Source: Hygrophila difformis (lineage: Eukaryota; Streptophyta; Magnoliopsida; Lamiales; Acanthaceae). Taken from it: 64,000 bases of DNA. The position numbers and the translations under genes were made by a program. The notes beneath the pieces were generated by a model that worked only from the letters and a program-made list of their open reading frames with translations, did no database searches and had not been told where the DNA came from. Below, piece after piece: positions 32,555 through 45,055 of this stretch (the stretch's first letter is position 1; each line of letters opens with the position of its first letter). The stretch is taken from contig JAOANR010000013.1 of NCBI GenBank assembly GCA_030278955.1, positions 42,630,191-42,694,190 of the forward strand, read 5' to 3'.

Positions 32555-32648
32555 AAGTTCGAAAATTATTTGGAGAGTAGTTTACTTTTTTTTTTTGGTT
32601 GAGCTTTTGAGAGTAGTATACTTGAATTATTATTCCAAACTTTATAAA

Positions 32649-32915
32649 GGGTTTGTTTGGAAAGGAGAAGATTGTAGAGCTGATTTATTTTTAGCACATT
32701 TGACCAAGTAATCTGCTACTTTTTATTGTTTGGTAACAAGCAGATTTGGTGAGCAGAATGGGCTCCATCCGCTGAAACTTGATATGCTTCCAATTGAAGC
32801 ATATTCAAAATACTCGTTCTTCTTTGGTCAAATCTGCTACTCATATCTGCCACTCAAATCTGCTGGTCAAATCTGCTAATTGTTTTCTGCTATCTGCTAA
32901 CTCCAAAACAATCCC
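32649..32915. mobile_element. Tourist-like MITE with AATCTGCTA subterminal repeats
   Basis: The left end is GGGTTTGTTTGGA and the reverse complement of the right end is GGGATTGTTTTGGA, the GGG.TTGTTTGG type of PIF/Harbinger MITEs. AAATCTGCTA recurs five or more times inward of the right end. The flanks read AAA on both sides, a plausible 3-bp duplication. Confidence 0.55.
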
Positions 32916-32931
32916 AAAATACTATTCGATA

Positions 32932-33191
32932 CTCCATTCGTTCATTTTTAGTTGTCTTTTTAGAAACTAAAAAGCGTTCCAAAATAATTGTTATTTTACA
33001 TATTTATATCATACCTTTCCAATATTACCCTTATCTTTTAATAAATATTAAACATAGAATATTATGCAATATCTCACAACTTCAATTTTATTTTTTTAAA
33101 GTATGGGTAAAAGTAAAAAATTAATCAATAATAATGACATTCCTTAATATATGTGATTTTTACTAAAACGTCATCTAATAAGTAACCGAGA
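32932..33191. mobile_element. Decayed MITE of the 63.5-kb family
   Basis: The left end (CTCCATTCGTTCATTTTTAG) matches the MITE at 63502 closely. The right end is recognisable but heavily mutated. Confidence 0.5.
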
Positions 33192-33886
33192 TATGTAGCA
33201 GCACATAATTGAGGATTTGGGGTCAGGCCAGTGAAAAAGCTTTAATCTCGAACTTCCAGAAACGCCCCCTGTCAATATCACAAGTCAACTTTCACGGAAA
33301 CGTGGACTGGCGCGCACCTGCAAGCCCATTTATGTCATTTTCCCTGACCCGGCATTTCATGGTGAAATCTCGAGAATACCCCTGGATTCTGGCTTCCCCT
33401 TCCCCACCGAGCTCTCACTCAGCACCAGCAGAGCTCCAGATTCCAAACGCAGTCGCTGGCGCTGCGCATTCTATCACCACCGCGCACGTTAGCTGTCCCC
33501 CGCAATGATTACGCCTAACTAAACCCCAAACCGCAAAGCCTATTTTTCTTTCCATGCATTTAAATCGCTGTTGCTCTTAACCTACGCCCTCTGACAGACA
33601 CCACTCCCATTAATTGGATCTGCAGCTACACTCTCTGCTGCTTCGCTTTCTGCTTCTGCTTCTTCTGCGCCATTGCGATTTACGCCTCATATGCTTGCAT
33701 TCTATCGATTTGCAGATCCGTGACTGTTCAATTTTCGGGGAGCTGGGCGGGGTGAATCCGGAATCGTCACATGTTATTATTTTTGCAGGATTGGCGGACA
33801 ATCGATCTCCGATTGGGGTTGGAGCAGCAGCGCGGATCGGATCGAATTAAATTTCATTTTGGGGATTTTCCGGCGGGGATCGAGGG
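33192..33886 (+). promoter_or_regulatory. Promoter and 5' UTR region of the ORP gene
   Basis: Base composition rises from AT-rich to about 50% GC from 33230. CT-rich stretches at 33400-33480 and 33600-33670 are typical of plant leaders. No single TATA box stands out. In-frame stops separate this region from the ATG at 33887, so the short frames here are not part of the gene. Confidence 0.5.
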
Positions 33887-36800
33887 ATGAATCCGCTGTG
33901 CTGCATTGCTCCGGTGTCGGTTGAGAAGGATCGAGCTGTGGTGAAGTCGCAAACCCTAAGTCAAGAGCTGGTTTTTGAGAGGAACTGTGCGGAGGAGAGT
34001 GCCGAGGGGAATAACTGTAGCAATGTGATTGTGAGGCCTGTGAGTTTTAACTCCAGGAGGAGCTTATCGACCAATGGCGGCGGGGGAGTGGGAGGAGGAG
34101 GGGATTTGGCGGTTGAGAAGTGTGAGGATAATGATGAGGTTAAGAGTGTGGTTGGGATTTTGTATAAATGGGTTAATTACGGCAAAGGGTGGAGGGAAAG
34201 GTGGTTTGCGTTGGAAGATGGGGTGCTGTCGTATTATAAAGTGCACGGACCGGACAAGATTGTTGTGAATCCGAGCAGAGAAAAGGGAGTAAGGGTTGTT
34301 GGGGAGGAGAGTTGGCGGTATATGAGGAAGGGTGGTAGTGGGAGTGGGAGCGGAAACGGTCTCGCAGGATATGTTTTCGGTTCAGTGAAGCAGTGGAAGC
34401 CGTTTGGGGAGATACATTTGAAGGTCAGTTGACTTCTTTTTTGTTTGTATTTGAAATGTGGATTGCATAGAAATATGCGGAGTGCATGCTATGTTTTAGT
34501 TTGTATGTTCCCTGTAGTTAGTGCGGTTGATGTATTGGTTGATTCAATTCACCTGACGAGGCAGCATTGCTGAAATGTTGTATGTTTGATGCTGTGAAAG
34601 TGATATCAAAATGGTGGAAAGATGAAGGGTTGATTTTCTAAACCTGCTACGTTTCAGGCTACACGAGAACTTTTAAATGTCACTATAAGATTAGTAGGAG
34701 GATATTTAGGGGGAAAAGAAAAATAAATCAAATGGAAGGTAATCGTTAGGCACTTCCATGGCAACGCAAAAGAAATTCTTCTAATGATAGGGGGAAAAGT
34801 TAATATTTTTGTTGTGAACACCCTTAGTTTGGCTTTTTTGTTTGGTGATGGACTGATGGTGAATATACACAATCTCGAGTAAGATGATTTTTGTGTTACA
34901 GATGATGAACTGATGGTGTTCCGTTCCTCTTATCCTTTCTCTAAAAAATACCTGTAGGTCTTGAGTGTTTTTTTCTTTTCCTCAGGTGACTCTGAATGGT
35001 ACTCCCTCCGTTTTTCAAAAATTTTAACATTCCTGCATTTCACGTTATCCAATGCACATTTTTAATGCTTAATATTTCAAATTGTGTAAAAGTAATAATT
35101 AAAAAAATTTGATATTATAAAACCACGCGATTAGACGAATCTAACAAGATCCCACTTGACTATGTTTTATCTTGTATAACTGTGTTAAAAATTTGAATCA
35201 AAGTTACTTAGTGAATAGTAACAACTATGCAAATGTTACAATTTTTAACAAACGGAGGGAGTATATGTGTTATTGAATAAATGTAAGTTCAATCCGATAA
35301 CATTGATTGCATGCAACAGTGTAAATCGAAATATGCTCTAGAAGTCAATGTTTTTTTCACTTGTTAGTTCTCTTCAGCTGGGTTATAAGGACATTCCAAG
35401 GACCATTTTGTTTTACTGATGATCTGTAAAACTAATGGGTGGGTAATTTTATTTTTGTTTGAACTTGTTATCAGTGGATACTTTGCATCATCATCATGTA
35501 CTGGTTGCATTATAAAACTGATGGAACACCAAACAAAATGAACAGGTGTCTTCAGTTCGAGCAAGCAAGTCAGATGACAAAAGACTTTCCATATTTACAG
35601 GAACGAAAACTCTTCATTTGCGTTGTCAATCCAAAGATGACAGGGCTTCATGGATTGAGGCTCTTCTAGCCGCTAAAGACAAATTTCCAAGACTATTGAC
35701 AAGCAATGATTTAGCAACTTCTGAAGAATTTGTGGTGTCAACCGAGAAGCTACGATCACGGTTGATGCAGGAGGGTGTTAATGAGACACTTGTTAAAGAC
35801 TGTGAATCGATTATGCTAGGTGAACTTGCTCAGATGCAGAATCAGTTGAAGAACCTTCAACTCAAACACATCTTGTTACTTGATACGCTAAGAAGGCTGG
35901 AGGTTCACACTTGACCTGTCGCTTAAATTATGTGGCCCTCTGATTTAACTATCATATTTTTATAAGTTCTGAATATAGTAAACCCCACAAAATTATTTTT
36001 TTCTAAGAAAAGTTAGATATTTTTTTTAATAAATAAAAATATTGATGATACTGCACTTGCATTCTTTCCTTTATGAACTGATGTTGAAGGGTTTTTCACC
36101 CATTTATATTTTTCTCTAGACGGAGAAGATAGAGTTGGAAACGACAGTGGTTGATGAAACAAAGGCGCGGGATTCTTGTTGTGGACAAGGGAATAGAAGA
36201 TTCAGTGGTCAGTTCAGCTAACCTTATTTGTGTTCTGGCTTAGCCAAAGATGCCAACCATACCATTTTTGTCATCCCAATGTTGGTATTCATAGATCATA
36301 TGATTGAATAACTTTTTATATCGAAATTTTTGCAGATTTCTATTCAGTAATGTCTGAGGGCAGTGCAACCGATTCAGATGCTGATAATGAAAGTCGATAT
36401 GGTGTAGATGTTGAAACAGATGATGATGATGGAACCTTTTTTGATACCAATGACTTTTTGTCTGCTGAATCTCTCCGAAGTGCTTCCTATCGAAGTAGAG
36501 ATAATTCAGTATATGGGTACAGCCCATGGGGTGAAAAAGAAACTTCCTTTTCTGGAGATTTAAGAGAAGCTGGGTTGGAAATAAAGGCAATCAAATTTCC
36601 ATACATGAAAAGAAGGGACAATTTACCAGAACCAAAGGAGAAAGAGAAGCCAGTGGGGCTATGGTCGATAATCAAGGATAACATTGGCAAGGATTTGTCT
36701 GGAGTTTGCCTTCCTGTATACTTCAATGAGCCTCTGTCCTCACTTCAGAAATGCTTCGAAGATTTGGAATACTCATATCTTGTTGACCAAGCACTTGAAT

Positions 36801-38862
36801 GGGGAAAGCTGGTAAGGGCCTATTCTTGTAAAAGCATTTCGAGATTTGTTGGCTTCTGGACTGTACAATTTTGGTTTTTAAACACTGACGGACACGCACA
36901 CACATGTAATTCTTAAAAAGATATTGAAACTTTTAAGATAATTCACCCTCTCTTTACACACGCATATACATGTAGAAAATACTATTATTTGTCATTACTG
37001 ATGTTCAAATTATTATATATGTTTGCAACCTATTCTATTTGTAGTTATATTTTAACACCCATTATTATCATTTCATTGTTCAATCATCCTAATTCCTACA
37101 TTGGAAACTAGTCAAAAGTTTGTGGTTATGGCAACACAACCAACACTATCTTACCCAAATATAGTACTTTAGCTAATGTGAGCACCTTAAGGTTTTCACA
37201 TCCCTAGTATTAGTGACTAAGTCTTTGTTAGTTCTAAAGAATTTAACATATAGGTGTTACTAATTGGTGTGCATTTGCATTACCATGAGGCCTAGGTTTT
37301 TAACTAGGTTATTGGAAATTGGAATGCAGTAATATGTGGTATGATGGATTTGTGTCTTTTACATATGCTATGTCCGGAGTCCAGTGTTATTATAGTAGGG
37401 AGCACAGTTCATAACTATTCTTAGAAATGAGATATACGGTTGAAAACTTGAAATGGAAAGTTTAGTTTGTAAGATGTCGGTACTAAATTTGGAAGGTTTG
37501 AAACTGGTAGCTTCCCTCGGTTCAAAAGTTGTGTTGCATGAACCTTTGTATCATTAAACTGATCTGGTCAATTTGCTGCTATCCTAAGTCTTGAGGCATG
37601 TCTGGATTAGATTATTTTTTTTGTACGGATGATTGATGCTTGAATGGGATGTGATGGATTCTCACATGGTGCATGATAGGCTATGATGTTTCATCCAACT
37701 GAGTCCGGAACATATTCAGTTCAACGAATTATTAGATCTCTCAGGAACTAATACATGGAAGTTGAGCAAAAGCTAATTTGAAGTTTGTTGACTTGTGTGT
37801 GTTTCCATAGAGTCTCCTCCACTGCCTATTTGTTTTGAAAGTTCTACTTTAGTTCAGTACTTGTGGCCTGAATAATAAGTTCATGAATGTATTATTTCTG
37901 AATCTTGCAACTTACACTTCATACACCGATCTCATTACAAACATGCCTTGCTATGTTCTCACCAGCAATCACATGATTATATTTTACTTAGTGACTTATG
38001 AAGAATAATTATTTTTTAAACTTGACTTTGAATATTGCTTTTACAGGGGAATGATTTGATGAGAATACTAAATGTAGCAGCTTTTGCTGTGTCTGGTTAT
38101 TCATCGACTGAAGGTCGACAATGCAAACCCTTCAATCCTCTTCTTGGGGAAACTTATGAAGCTGATTATCCTGATAAGGGTTTACGGTTCTTCTCCGAAA
38201 AGGTTATTAGCCTAAATATCCAGTTCAGGAATTTAGTCTTCATGTAATTTTGTCCTATATGGTATTCTTGATTAGTAAAGATTTTGTAATGCTTTATGAT
38301 AACCTTGTAGCTTATATGAGTAACTGAGTAAGGTTTGTTTCTTCAAGGTTTCTTTGAGGAGATTCCAAGTGTGCTTTTTTTTTTTTAAAAAAAAAAAAAA
38401 AATTATTTTAAATATTTAACTTCTGCAGGGCTTGGTGAATATTTTCTTTTTCTTTTTTCAGGTGAGTCATCATCCTATGATTGTGGCCTGTCATTGTGAG
38501 GGCAGAGGATGGAAATTTTGGGCAGATTCAAATCTCAAAGGCAAGTTCTGGGGTCGTTCCATACAACTTGATCCTGTGGGTGTTCTGACCCTTCAGTTTG
38601 AGGATGGTGAGACGTTTGAGTGGAGCAAGGTGACCACTTCCATATACAATATCATAATTGGTAAAATCTATTGCGATCATTATGGCACTATGCGCATAAA
38701 AGGAAGTGGTAATTACTCTTGCAAGCTCAAGTTCAAGGAGCAGTCTATAATAGACCGAAACCCACATCAGGTAAATTGTCCTACCTTAAAGCATTAATCT
38801 ATACTCCCTCTGGATTTCCTCTTTCTTCTTCTTCTTCTTCTTCTTCTTCTTCTTCTTCTTCT

Positions 38863-38903
<41 letters not shown>

Positions 38904-40654
38904 ATTATTTATTTATTATTTTTAATTTTTTTTTTATAAATTTTGAAAATTCTCTTCCCATTAATTAATACTACTAATTAATAAAATACTACCTCTGTTC
39001 CTTAATATTTGTTACAGACCCACAATTCACGCAATCCAATACACATTTTAAATTATTAATAACTTAAATTGCATACAAGTAAAAATTATGAAAATTTGAT
39101 ATTCTAAATCTATGCAATTAGAGAAATCCAACAAGATCCCACTTGACTATATTTTATGTTATATAATTGTGTTAAAAAGTCGAATCAAAGTTACTCAATG
39201 AACAGTGACAATACCCCAATGTGTCAATTATAAAGGAATAGAGGAAGTAGTTTATCTTCTCGCCATCCACCAGGAAAAGAAAAAAAGAAAAACAAAGAAT
39301 TAAACATGAAGAAAGGTTATTGGTAATTTTACCAGTAGTTTTAGGGTGAAAACCTAACTCCATTAAATCGAGTTGAAAATTATGCATATGCCAATAGGAT
39401 AATAAGCTGCACCTAATTGTGAATAAAAAAGAAAAGGAAAAAATGTTATAATTGAATGCCCATGGAAAGCCTGTTCTAGCTAGTAGTTACCATGGGCCAC
39501 AAGTCCACAACAGCCTGTGATTTGGATTGATGCTGGATTGTTATCATTTTCCCATCTATTTTCCTTAAGGAATTCTATCAAGTTGCTGTCTGATGAATTT
39601 GCTCTTTGTGTACACTTTTTATTTGTATAGCTTTTCACTGTGATGGCTAGTCTTTGCTCCTGATGTATTAATTTGTATAAAAAATAAAAAAAAATAGGTG
39701 CATGGATTTGTGCAAGACAATAGAACTGGGGAGAAAGTGGCAGTTTTGCTAGGGAAGTGGGATGAAGCAATGTATTATGTGTTGGGAGATCCAACTACCA
39801 AGCCAAAGGGATACGATCCAATGACTGAAGCTGTTTTGCTGTGGGAAAGGGATAAATCTGTTACGAAAACTAGATACAATCTCACACCATTTGCAATATC
39901 TTTAAACGAGTTGACACCAGGATTGAAGGAGAAGCTACCACCAACAGACTCTCGGCTCAGACCTGATCAAAGACATCTGGAGAATGGAGAATATGAGCTT
40001 GCAAATTCAGAGAAACTAAGACTTGAACAATTGCAGAGACAGGTGCATATTTACTTTTATCAACCGTAGAATCCCTTTCGCTTTCTTTGTTGTTTTTCTG
40101 TTGAAACAATTTCGTCTTTCTTTTCTGCAGTCAATGAATACATGCATATGGTTGCGTAAGCTATTAAATTTTACTTTGTGCAGTTGTGGGTGTTACTGAG
40201 ATAACAAAACATTCTTTGGCTCCTAAAGTCTCTCTAATTAGTCCACTCCATAGTCCATATAATGTTAAGAATCTGTGGCTTTTATCTGAATTATTTACTT
40301 CTGTACAGCTTTATTATTTTGCTCCTGGGCGTGGTTTGTTCATGATCGAGCTTTCATTTACATTTTGCTGGCAAAGATTTTGGGACTACTCTTTAGTTAT
40401 CTTTAACCTCCTGCTATATTACACACAAAAAATGTCAAGGAAATTGATTAGAATGTCATGTTTTTTTCTGTTTTCAGGCAAGGAAATTGCAAGATAGAGG
40501 GTGGCAACCAAGATGGTTTAAAAAGGATGAGAATGGTTGTTATCGCTATATGGGTGGATACTGGGAGGCAAGGGACAAGCACAACTGGGATGAAATTCCT
40601 GACATATTTGGGCAGCCTTGTGATTACCCTCCCCCATCAGTGGCAGAAGAGTAA
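33887..40654 (+). CDS. Oxysterol-binding protein-related protein, plant PH-ORD type (ORP1/ORP2A-like)
   Basis: Eight exons join in phase: 33887-34423, 35546-35902, 36120-36207, 36336-36811, 38047-38202, 38462-38770, 39698-40042, 40478-40654, giving 814 residues, the usual length for this class. A PH domain spans residues ~86-218 ([18 protein letters not shown] to [12 protein letters not shown]), interrupted by a Gly/Ser loop. A coiled segment (~265-300) and an acidic Ser/Asp region follow. The ORD starts near 440 ([20 protein letters not shown]). The family fingerprint appears as EKVSHHPM (537-544), where most ORPs have EQVSHHPP. The C-terminus has the conserved [15 protein letters not shown] and [14 protein letters not shown] blocks. 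Such proteins bind sterols and phosphoinositides and act at ER-endosome/Golgi contact sites. The ATG chosen begins [10 protein letters not shown], like other plant members. Introns hold two MITEs and a (TTC)n/(T)n tract. Confidence 0.95.
35002..35261. mobile_element. Stowaway-type MITE in ORP intron 1
   Basis: The ends are CTCCCTCCGTTTTTC and AACAAACGGAGGGAG, flanked by TA. The interior matches the common family. Confidence 0.87.
38821..38900 (+). repeat. (TTC)n microsatellite running into a ~35-nt T tract in ORP intron 6
   Basis: About 14 TTC units (38821-38865) are followed by uninterrupted T to about 38899. It lies ~50 bp after the donor of exon 6 and directly before a MITE. Confidence 0.95.
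38989..39250. mobile_element. Stowaway-type MITE in ORP intron 6 (diverged)
   Basis: The ends CTACCTCTGTTCC and GGAATAGAGGAAGTAG are less conserved than in other copies, but the internal CCCACTTGACTATATTTTAT block is intact. The left flank is TA. Confidence 0.75.
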
Positions 40655-41772
40655 GCTTTCTCAGCTCACCCTTTTGACTGAAAAAACAGGAAAAAGGCAG
40701 AGGGAGGGAGGGGGAGGGGTGGGGAAAGATAAAAAAGAAAAAAAAAAAAATACAAGGGAAGGACATGAGGGACCTCAAATTTTGGATCCGAGATCTGCTC
40801 AGGTTGTGGTTCATCTATCAAGTTGCTAGTGTACTCTGAATCTTGGGGTGGGAAAAGAAATGAAATGTATATGTAATTAATTAATTAATGTACAATGTTT
40901 CCTCTCCACGTGAAAATTTGGTGTCTGGAAAATGTCGGTATGGTGCATATTAGCAATTAACTATTTACTAGCAAGGATTGGGATTCAGACCAATTGATGA
41001 TCAATTAACGATGGAGTGGTCTTTGGACGTTGACATCATTCGAGGCCTCATACGGAGAACATATTTTAGGGTATTACGTTCTAAAAAGTATTAAATTTAA
41101 TTTTTTTTTAAAACAAAAATACTAGGGAATAATAATTATATGGGGCAATATTGGTTTTGATCTATTGGATTGGATCCGTGCTTGTTGCAGAATTGTGGGG
41201 GCGTAAATAAATAATCACGCAATCTTACCACCTTGGGGTGTGTTGTATGAGTCAAATGGTGAAGTTTTCTAGAGCCTCAGTTTTACCAAGTAAAAAATTT
41301 TGAATTTTCAAACGCAAGTTTGAATGCGTGAATTAATTCGAGTAGTACAAAGAAAAAATTATGATTCTATCAATACAGGAAAATCAATTACCAATCAACG
41401 AAAAATAACAGATGGTTCATAACATTGAAACATATCATGAAGGGTGCCGTTATATACACGCTCATTTTTTCCTGAAACACACAAAAATAAAGTAGGATAG
41501 GGCACACCACAAAATTTTATCCATTTTACCCTTTCAACCCTAAGAAAAGAATTGGAGTCTGGGAAGAGACACACTACACACATATCAGTTTAGGTTTAAG
41601 GGTACACACACAAAAAAGGAAGAGGCAGAGGCGAGAAGAAGAGGCAAACCTGTCAAAAAAAAATGCTAAGGACGCGCGGAGGAAGGGCACGTGGTGGCGG
41701 CCGACGTGGAGAAAACAATTAACAGAATGAAAAAAAATTAACAGAATGAGAGACAAAAAAAAAAAAAAAAGA
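40655..41772. other. 3' region of the ORP gene and intergenic DNA
   Basis: The ORP 3' UTR probably runs to about 40950 (TTAATTAATTAATG near 40880). The remainder is AT-rich with A-runs at 40737-40750 and 41652-41770. No gene is visible. Confidence 0.5.
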
Positions 41773-41929
41773 ACGGCCAGCACTGGCCGTTTAGGCCATA
41801 TCACTCTTGGCCAGTACTGGCCGTAAAAAAAAAAAAAAAAAGAACAGCCAGCACTGGCCGTTCCTTTATAGAGTGGATCGGCCAGTACTGGCCGGCCCTC
41901 TCTATATCCCAACGGCCAGTACTGTCCAT
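41773..41929. repeat. Array of five 18-bp palindromes (ACGGCCAGTACTGGCCGT) at 34-37-bp spacing
   Basis: Palindromes start at 41773, 41807, 41844, 41878 and 41912. The core is GGCCAG(T/C)ACTGGCC; three copies have AGTACT and two AGCACT, and the last two are slightly degenerate. Start-to-start distances are 34, 37, 34 and 34 bp. Spacers are otherwise unrelated, one of them pure A. No ORF or known element explains it. Confidence 0.85.
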
Positions 41930-42283
41930 TCGGTCCGCGATAGAGAATGTAAAAAAACTTACTGGTTGTATGAGTTCCATATGGTATTCATGTTCTTCCA
42001 CATGTTCATCTCGGTATTGATCATCATCATTCATTGAAGAAAAAAAAAAACCCAAGGAGATCAAGTAGGGTTTTGAGTTTTGGTTTCAACAGGAGACCCA
42101 GGGAAAAAAAAAAAAAAAAACCCACATGTTCATTGAAGGAAAAAAAATCCAAGGAGACCCAAGGAGATGACAGAGGCAAGGAAAAATATTTGTGTGCCCC
42201 AATCCAATCCGAATGTGCCTTAATCTGTTCGTTTTCATTAAGTATATTGAGTATGGGTATTTGAGAGATTTTAGTTATGATTT

Positions 42284-42464
42284 TTTTAAGGTGAATACCA
42301 GGGTATCCCCAGGCTACATTGGACCTAAGACTAATCCATCGAGGATCTGCAATGGCAATTAAGGGCGCCTCTCCCAAAGCAGTTTTTTGCATACACAAGG
42401 CTCGAACCCGAGACCTTGCTTAAGCGACTAGAGCCCCCATCCACTCAAGCCAACTGCTGTTGGT
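42284..42464 (-). mobile_element. tRNA-derived SINE with 16-bp target duplication
   Basis: Same family as 22442-22615, in the opposite orientation, with an intact B box-like GGTTCGAGCCT and A box-like TGGCTTGAGTGG. The flanking duplication is ATTTTAGTTATGATTT (42268-42283 and 42465-42480). Confidence 0.9.
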
Positions 42465-42624
42465 ATTTTAGTTATGATTTGTGTGTCTTAACTTAAAACA
42501 AATGTATATAACCAAGGCCTATCATGAAACGCTTAAAATGGCATTCGTATGACTTATAACACTATCTAATAACGTAGAAAATGGGATAATTTTGCACAGA
42601 GAAAGAAATTGTTGGTTGCTAGTA

Positions 42625-42884
42625 CTTCCTCCGTATTAAAATAATTCTAACATTTCATGTTTTCATGAAATCCAATATACATTTTTAAAGAGTAATATTT
42701 CAAATTTTATAAAATAAAAAATTATAAAAATTTTATATTATAAAACTATGTGATTAGACGAATATAACAAGATCTCACTTGACTATATTTTATCTTATGT
42801 AATTGTATTAAAAAGTCGAATTAAAGTTGCTCAATGAATAGTGTTTACTATGTCAATGTTAATATATTTCAAATAGGGAGGGAG
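42625..42884. mobile_element. Stowaway-type MITE
   Basis: The ends are CTTCCTCCGTATT and AATAGGGAGGGAG, flanked by TA on both sides. The interior matches the common family. Confidence 0.82.
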
Positions 42885-43439
42885 TATTATATTGACCGCT
42901 CATGATCGAGAACCTGATGTAGAATGTAATATTACTCTGAATTTCTTTAGGTCAAGCGTTTTTCAGTCATCGGCTAAAATATTTTTGTAGTCGGTTCCAA
43001 GTGTAAGATAACTCGTCAAAGTTTTTGTAGTAATTATCTAGGGGTTTTTATTATAAAAACCCAGCCATAACTCTGAAACTCCTTGACAGTACCAAGAGGA
43101 ATGTTTCACCAAGTAGTACCCCATAGGAGGAAATTGATCTTCCAAATCAGTCCATGACGGAAAAAAAAAAAAGAAAAATGTGAAATTAGTAATAGGAAAA
43201 TACCTTTTTACCCATGGAAGGAAACTGCATAGAAACTTCATCACAAGACAATTGAGTAGGGGGCTTACGGGTATTTACAAGGATGGAGGAAATTGCCAAG
43301 AAACTTCTTGGCATTAGCTAAAGCAGGTTACACATGATGTAAGCATTGGATTAAGCAGGTAAATGTGGAGGAGGCAGTGATCGTCGTCGTCGTCATTTTG
43401 GAGTACAGAATCGGTAGTTGAAAAACCAGGGTTTCGATT
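42885..43439. other. Intergenic DNA
   Basis: No gene is seen. A short palindrome GGGGTTTTTATTATAAAAACCC-like arm pair lies near 43041-43062. Confidence 0.4.
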
Positions 43440-45055
43440 TGGCGGAGAAGATGGTTGAAATCGATGAGGTGCAGACTGAGGAATGACCGTCTATTCTTGC
43501 ATTTTGCGAGGTTGATGGGGTGATGGAATCGATGGAAGTGCGGAATGGGATGGGATTGAGTGAAATCACTGCTGTTTTAGCAACTAAAAGATCGATGGAT
43601 GCGAGGAGCTTCGTATTGCAGTACGAGCATCCCGTGGAGAGGTTACCTGTGGGGTTGAGGTCGGACGATGATGTCGGACACATGGTCGAAGTGCATAGGT
43701 TGGTTGGGAAATGAATGTGTAGAATTGCAGCTCGACGGATTGAGCGGGGGCAGAATCAAACAAGGTAACATTTTCGATGTGATAAAATTAGAGAACGGTG
43801 AAGGCTTGGCTGTAACATTGTTGGCAGTGTGAGTTTTAATATTGTGGGATTAAAATTGTAAGGAAGATGAAGGCGATGGGTGTATCGGTCAGATGTTAGT
43901 TTAATTTTCTTGGCAGGTGAAACTGGCATTAGGGTTTATAGAACTTGGTATGGATGAATGAGAAGTGAAGAAAGAAGAGTAGGAGAAATATTTAGGAAAT
44001 GGCGTTCATTATGCTCTGCAATATATTCATTGAATGAGTGAGTTGCATGATCGCGTAGATAATTAAATGAAAACGTTATAATCTGTTTTAACCATTATAT
44101 TGTCGGATTGCAGGGTAGCAATCGGAGGTAGAAGCGAAGATGGTGAAACCCCGAATAGAAATGCCCCCATAGGTTCGTTGATATGGGGTCGTGCGATTAA
44201 GGGGGTGGGACAGATCTTCGAGGATGCGAATCAATTTAGAACGATTCTTAAAAACTTCTGCATAGCGAACAAGCGTGCCTTTAGGTACGAGAGAAATGAT
44301 GGGGATAGAATAACAGCAGTGTGTACGGTTGTGGGGTGTACTTGGAGAGTCTATGCTTCTTTTCATAAGGTGGACAGGTGTTTTGGGATTAGAAGATGTA
44401 ACCTGAACCACACATGTGGGTTGGATAGCCTAAAGGATCGTGACAATCCAAAGGCAGATGCGAACTGGATAGCAGGTTGTGTAAGGGAGAAGGTCCAACT
44501 CAATCCAACAATTAGGCCGGTGAATGTGATGAAGGACTTGCAGAGGGAGTTTGGGATTGTAATCAAATATCGAAAAGCATGGAATGGGAGGGAGATAGCT
44601 CTACGAGAAATACACGGCGATGACTTCGATTCCTTTGACAAGTTAAGAGGGTTTTGTGCTGCATTGAAAGAAACAAACCCAGGTTGGTATTATATATATA
44701 CGAACAATGTTGTATATCATGATATTAATTGGAAGGTGGTGCATGTGTTGAAATTGTAGGGAGCATGGCGGACCTCGAGACGTTCGAAGAAACTGGGAAG
44801 TTCCGCAGATTATTCATCGCCTTTGCAGCTTGTGTTGTCGGCTTCGTGACAGGATGTAGGCCCCTGCTGTTCTTTGGTGCGACACATATAAAATCCAAAT
44901 GGAAGGGGCATATAATGGCTGCGACGACCAAAAATGCGAACGACGGGGTCAAGGCCATAACCGTAAAACATGCAAGGCTTCACGCGTGTCGAGGCATTGA
45001 GAGCGATTGGGAGGGTGTGTTTTCGGAAGTGCTCGACTGTTATAACCTTATATAA
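43440..45055 (+). pseudogene. Decayed MULE transposase (second family)
   Basis: Three open pieces line up with a MuDR-type transposase. The first (43520-43714) has a PB1-like N-terminus, with the EHPVERLP string. The second (44100-44759) has the MuDR zinc module (FCIANKRAFRYERNDGDR, CTWRVYAS, LNHTC) and the conserved GREIALREIHGDDFDSFDKL stretch. The third (44729-45055) has the start of the catalytic domain, but the usual LDGTHIK is FGATHIK, so the first catalytic aspartate is lost. It ends soon afterwards; no second Asp, Glu, SWIM finger or knuckle follows. This family is distinct from the 24-kb transposase. No TIRs were identified. Confidence 0.8.
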
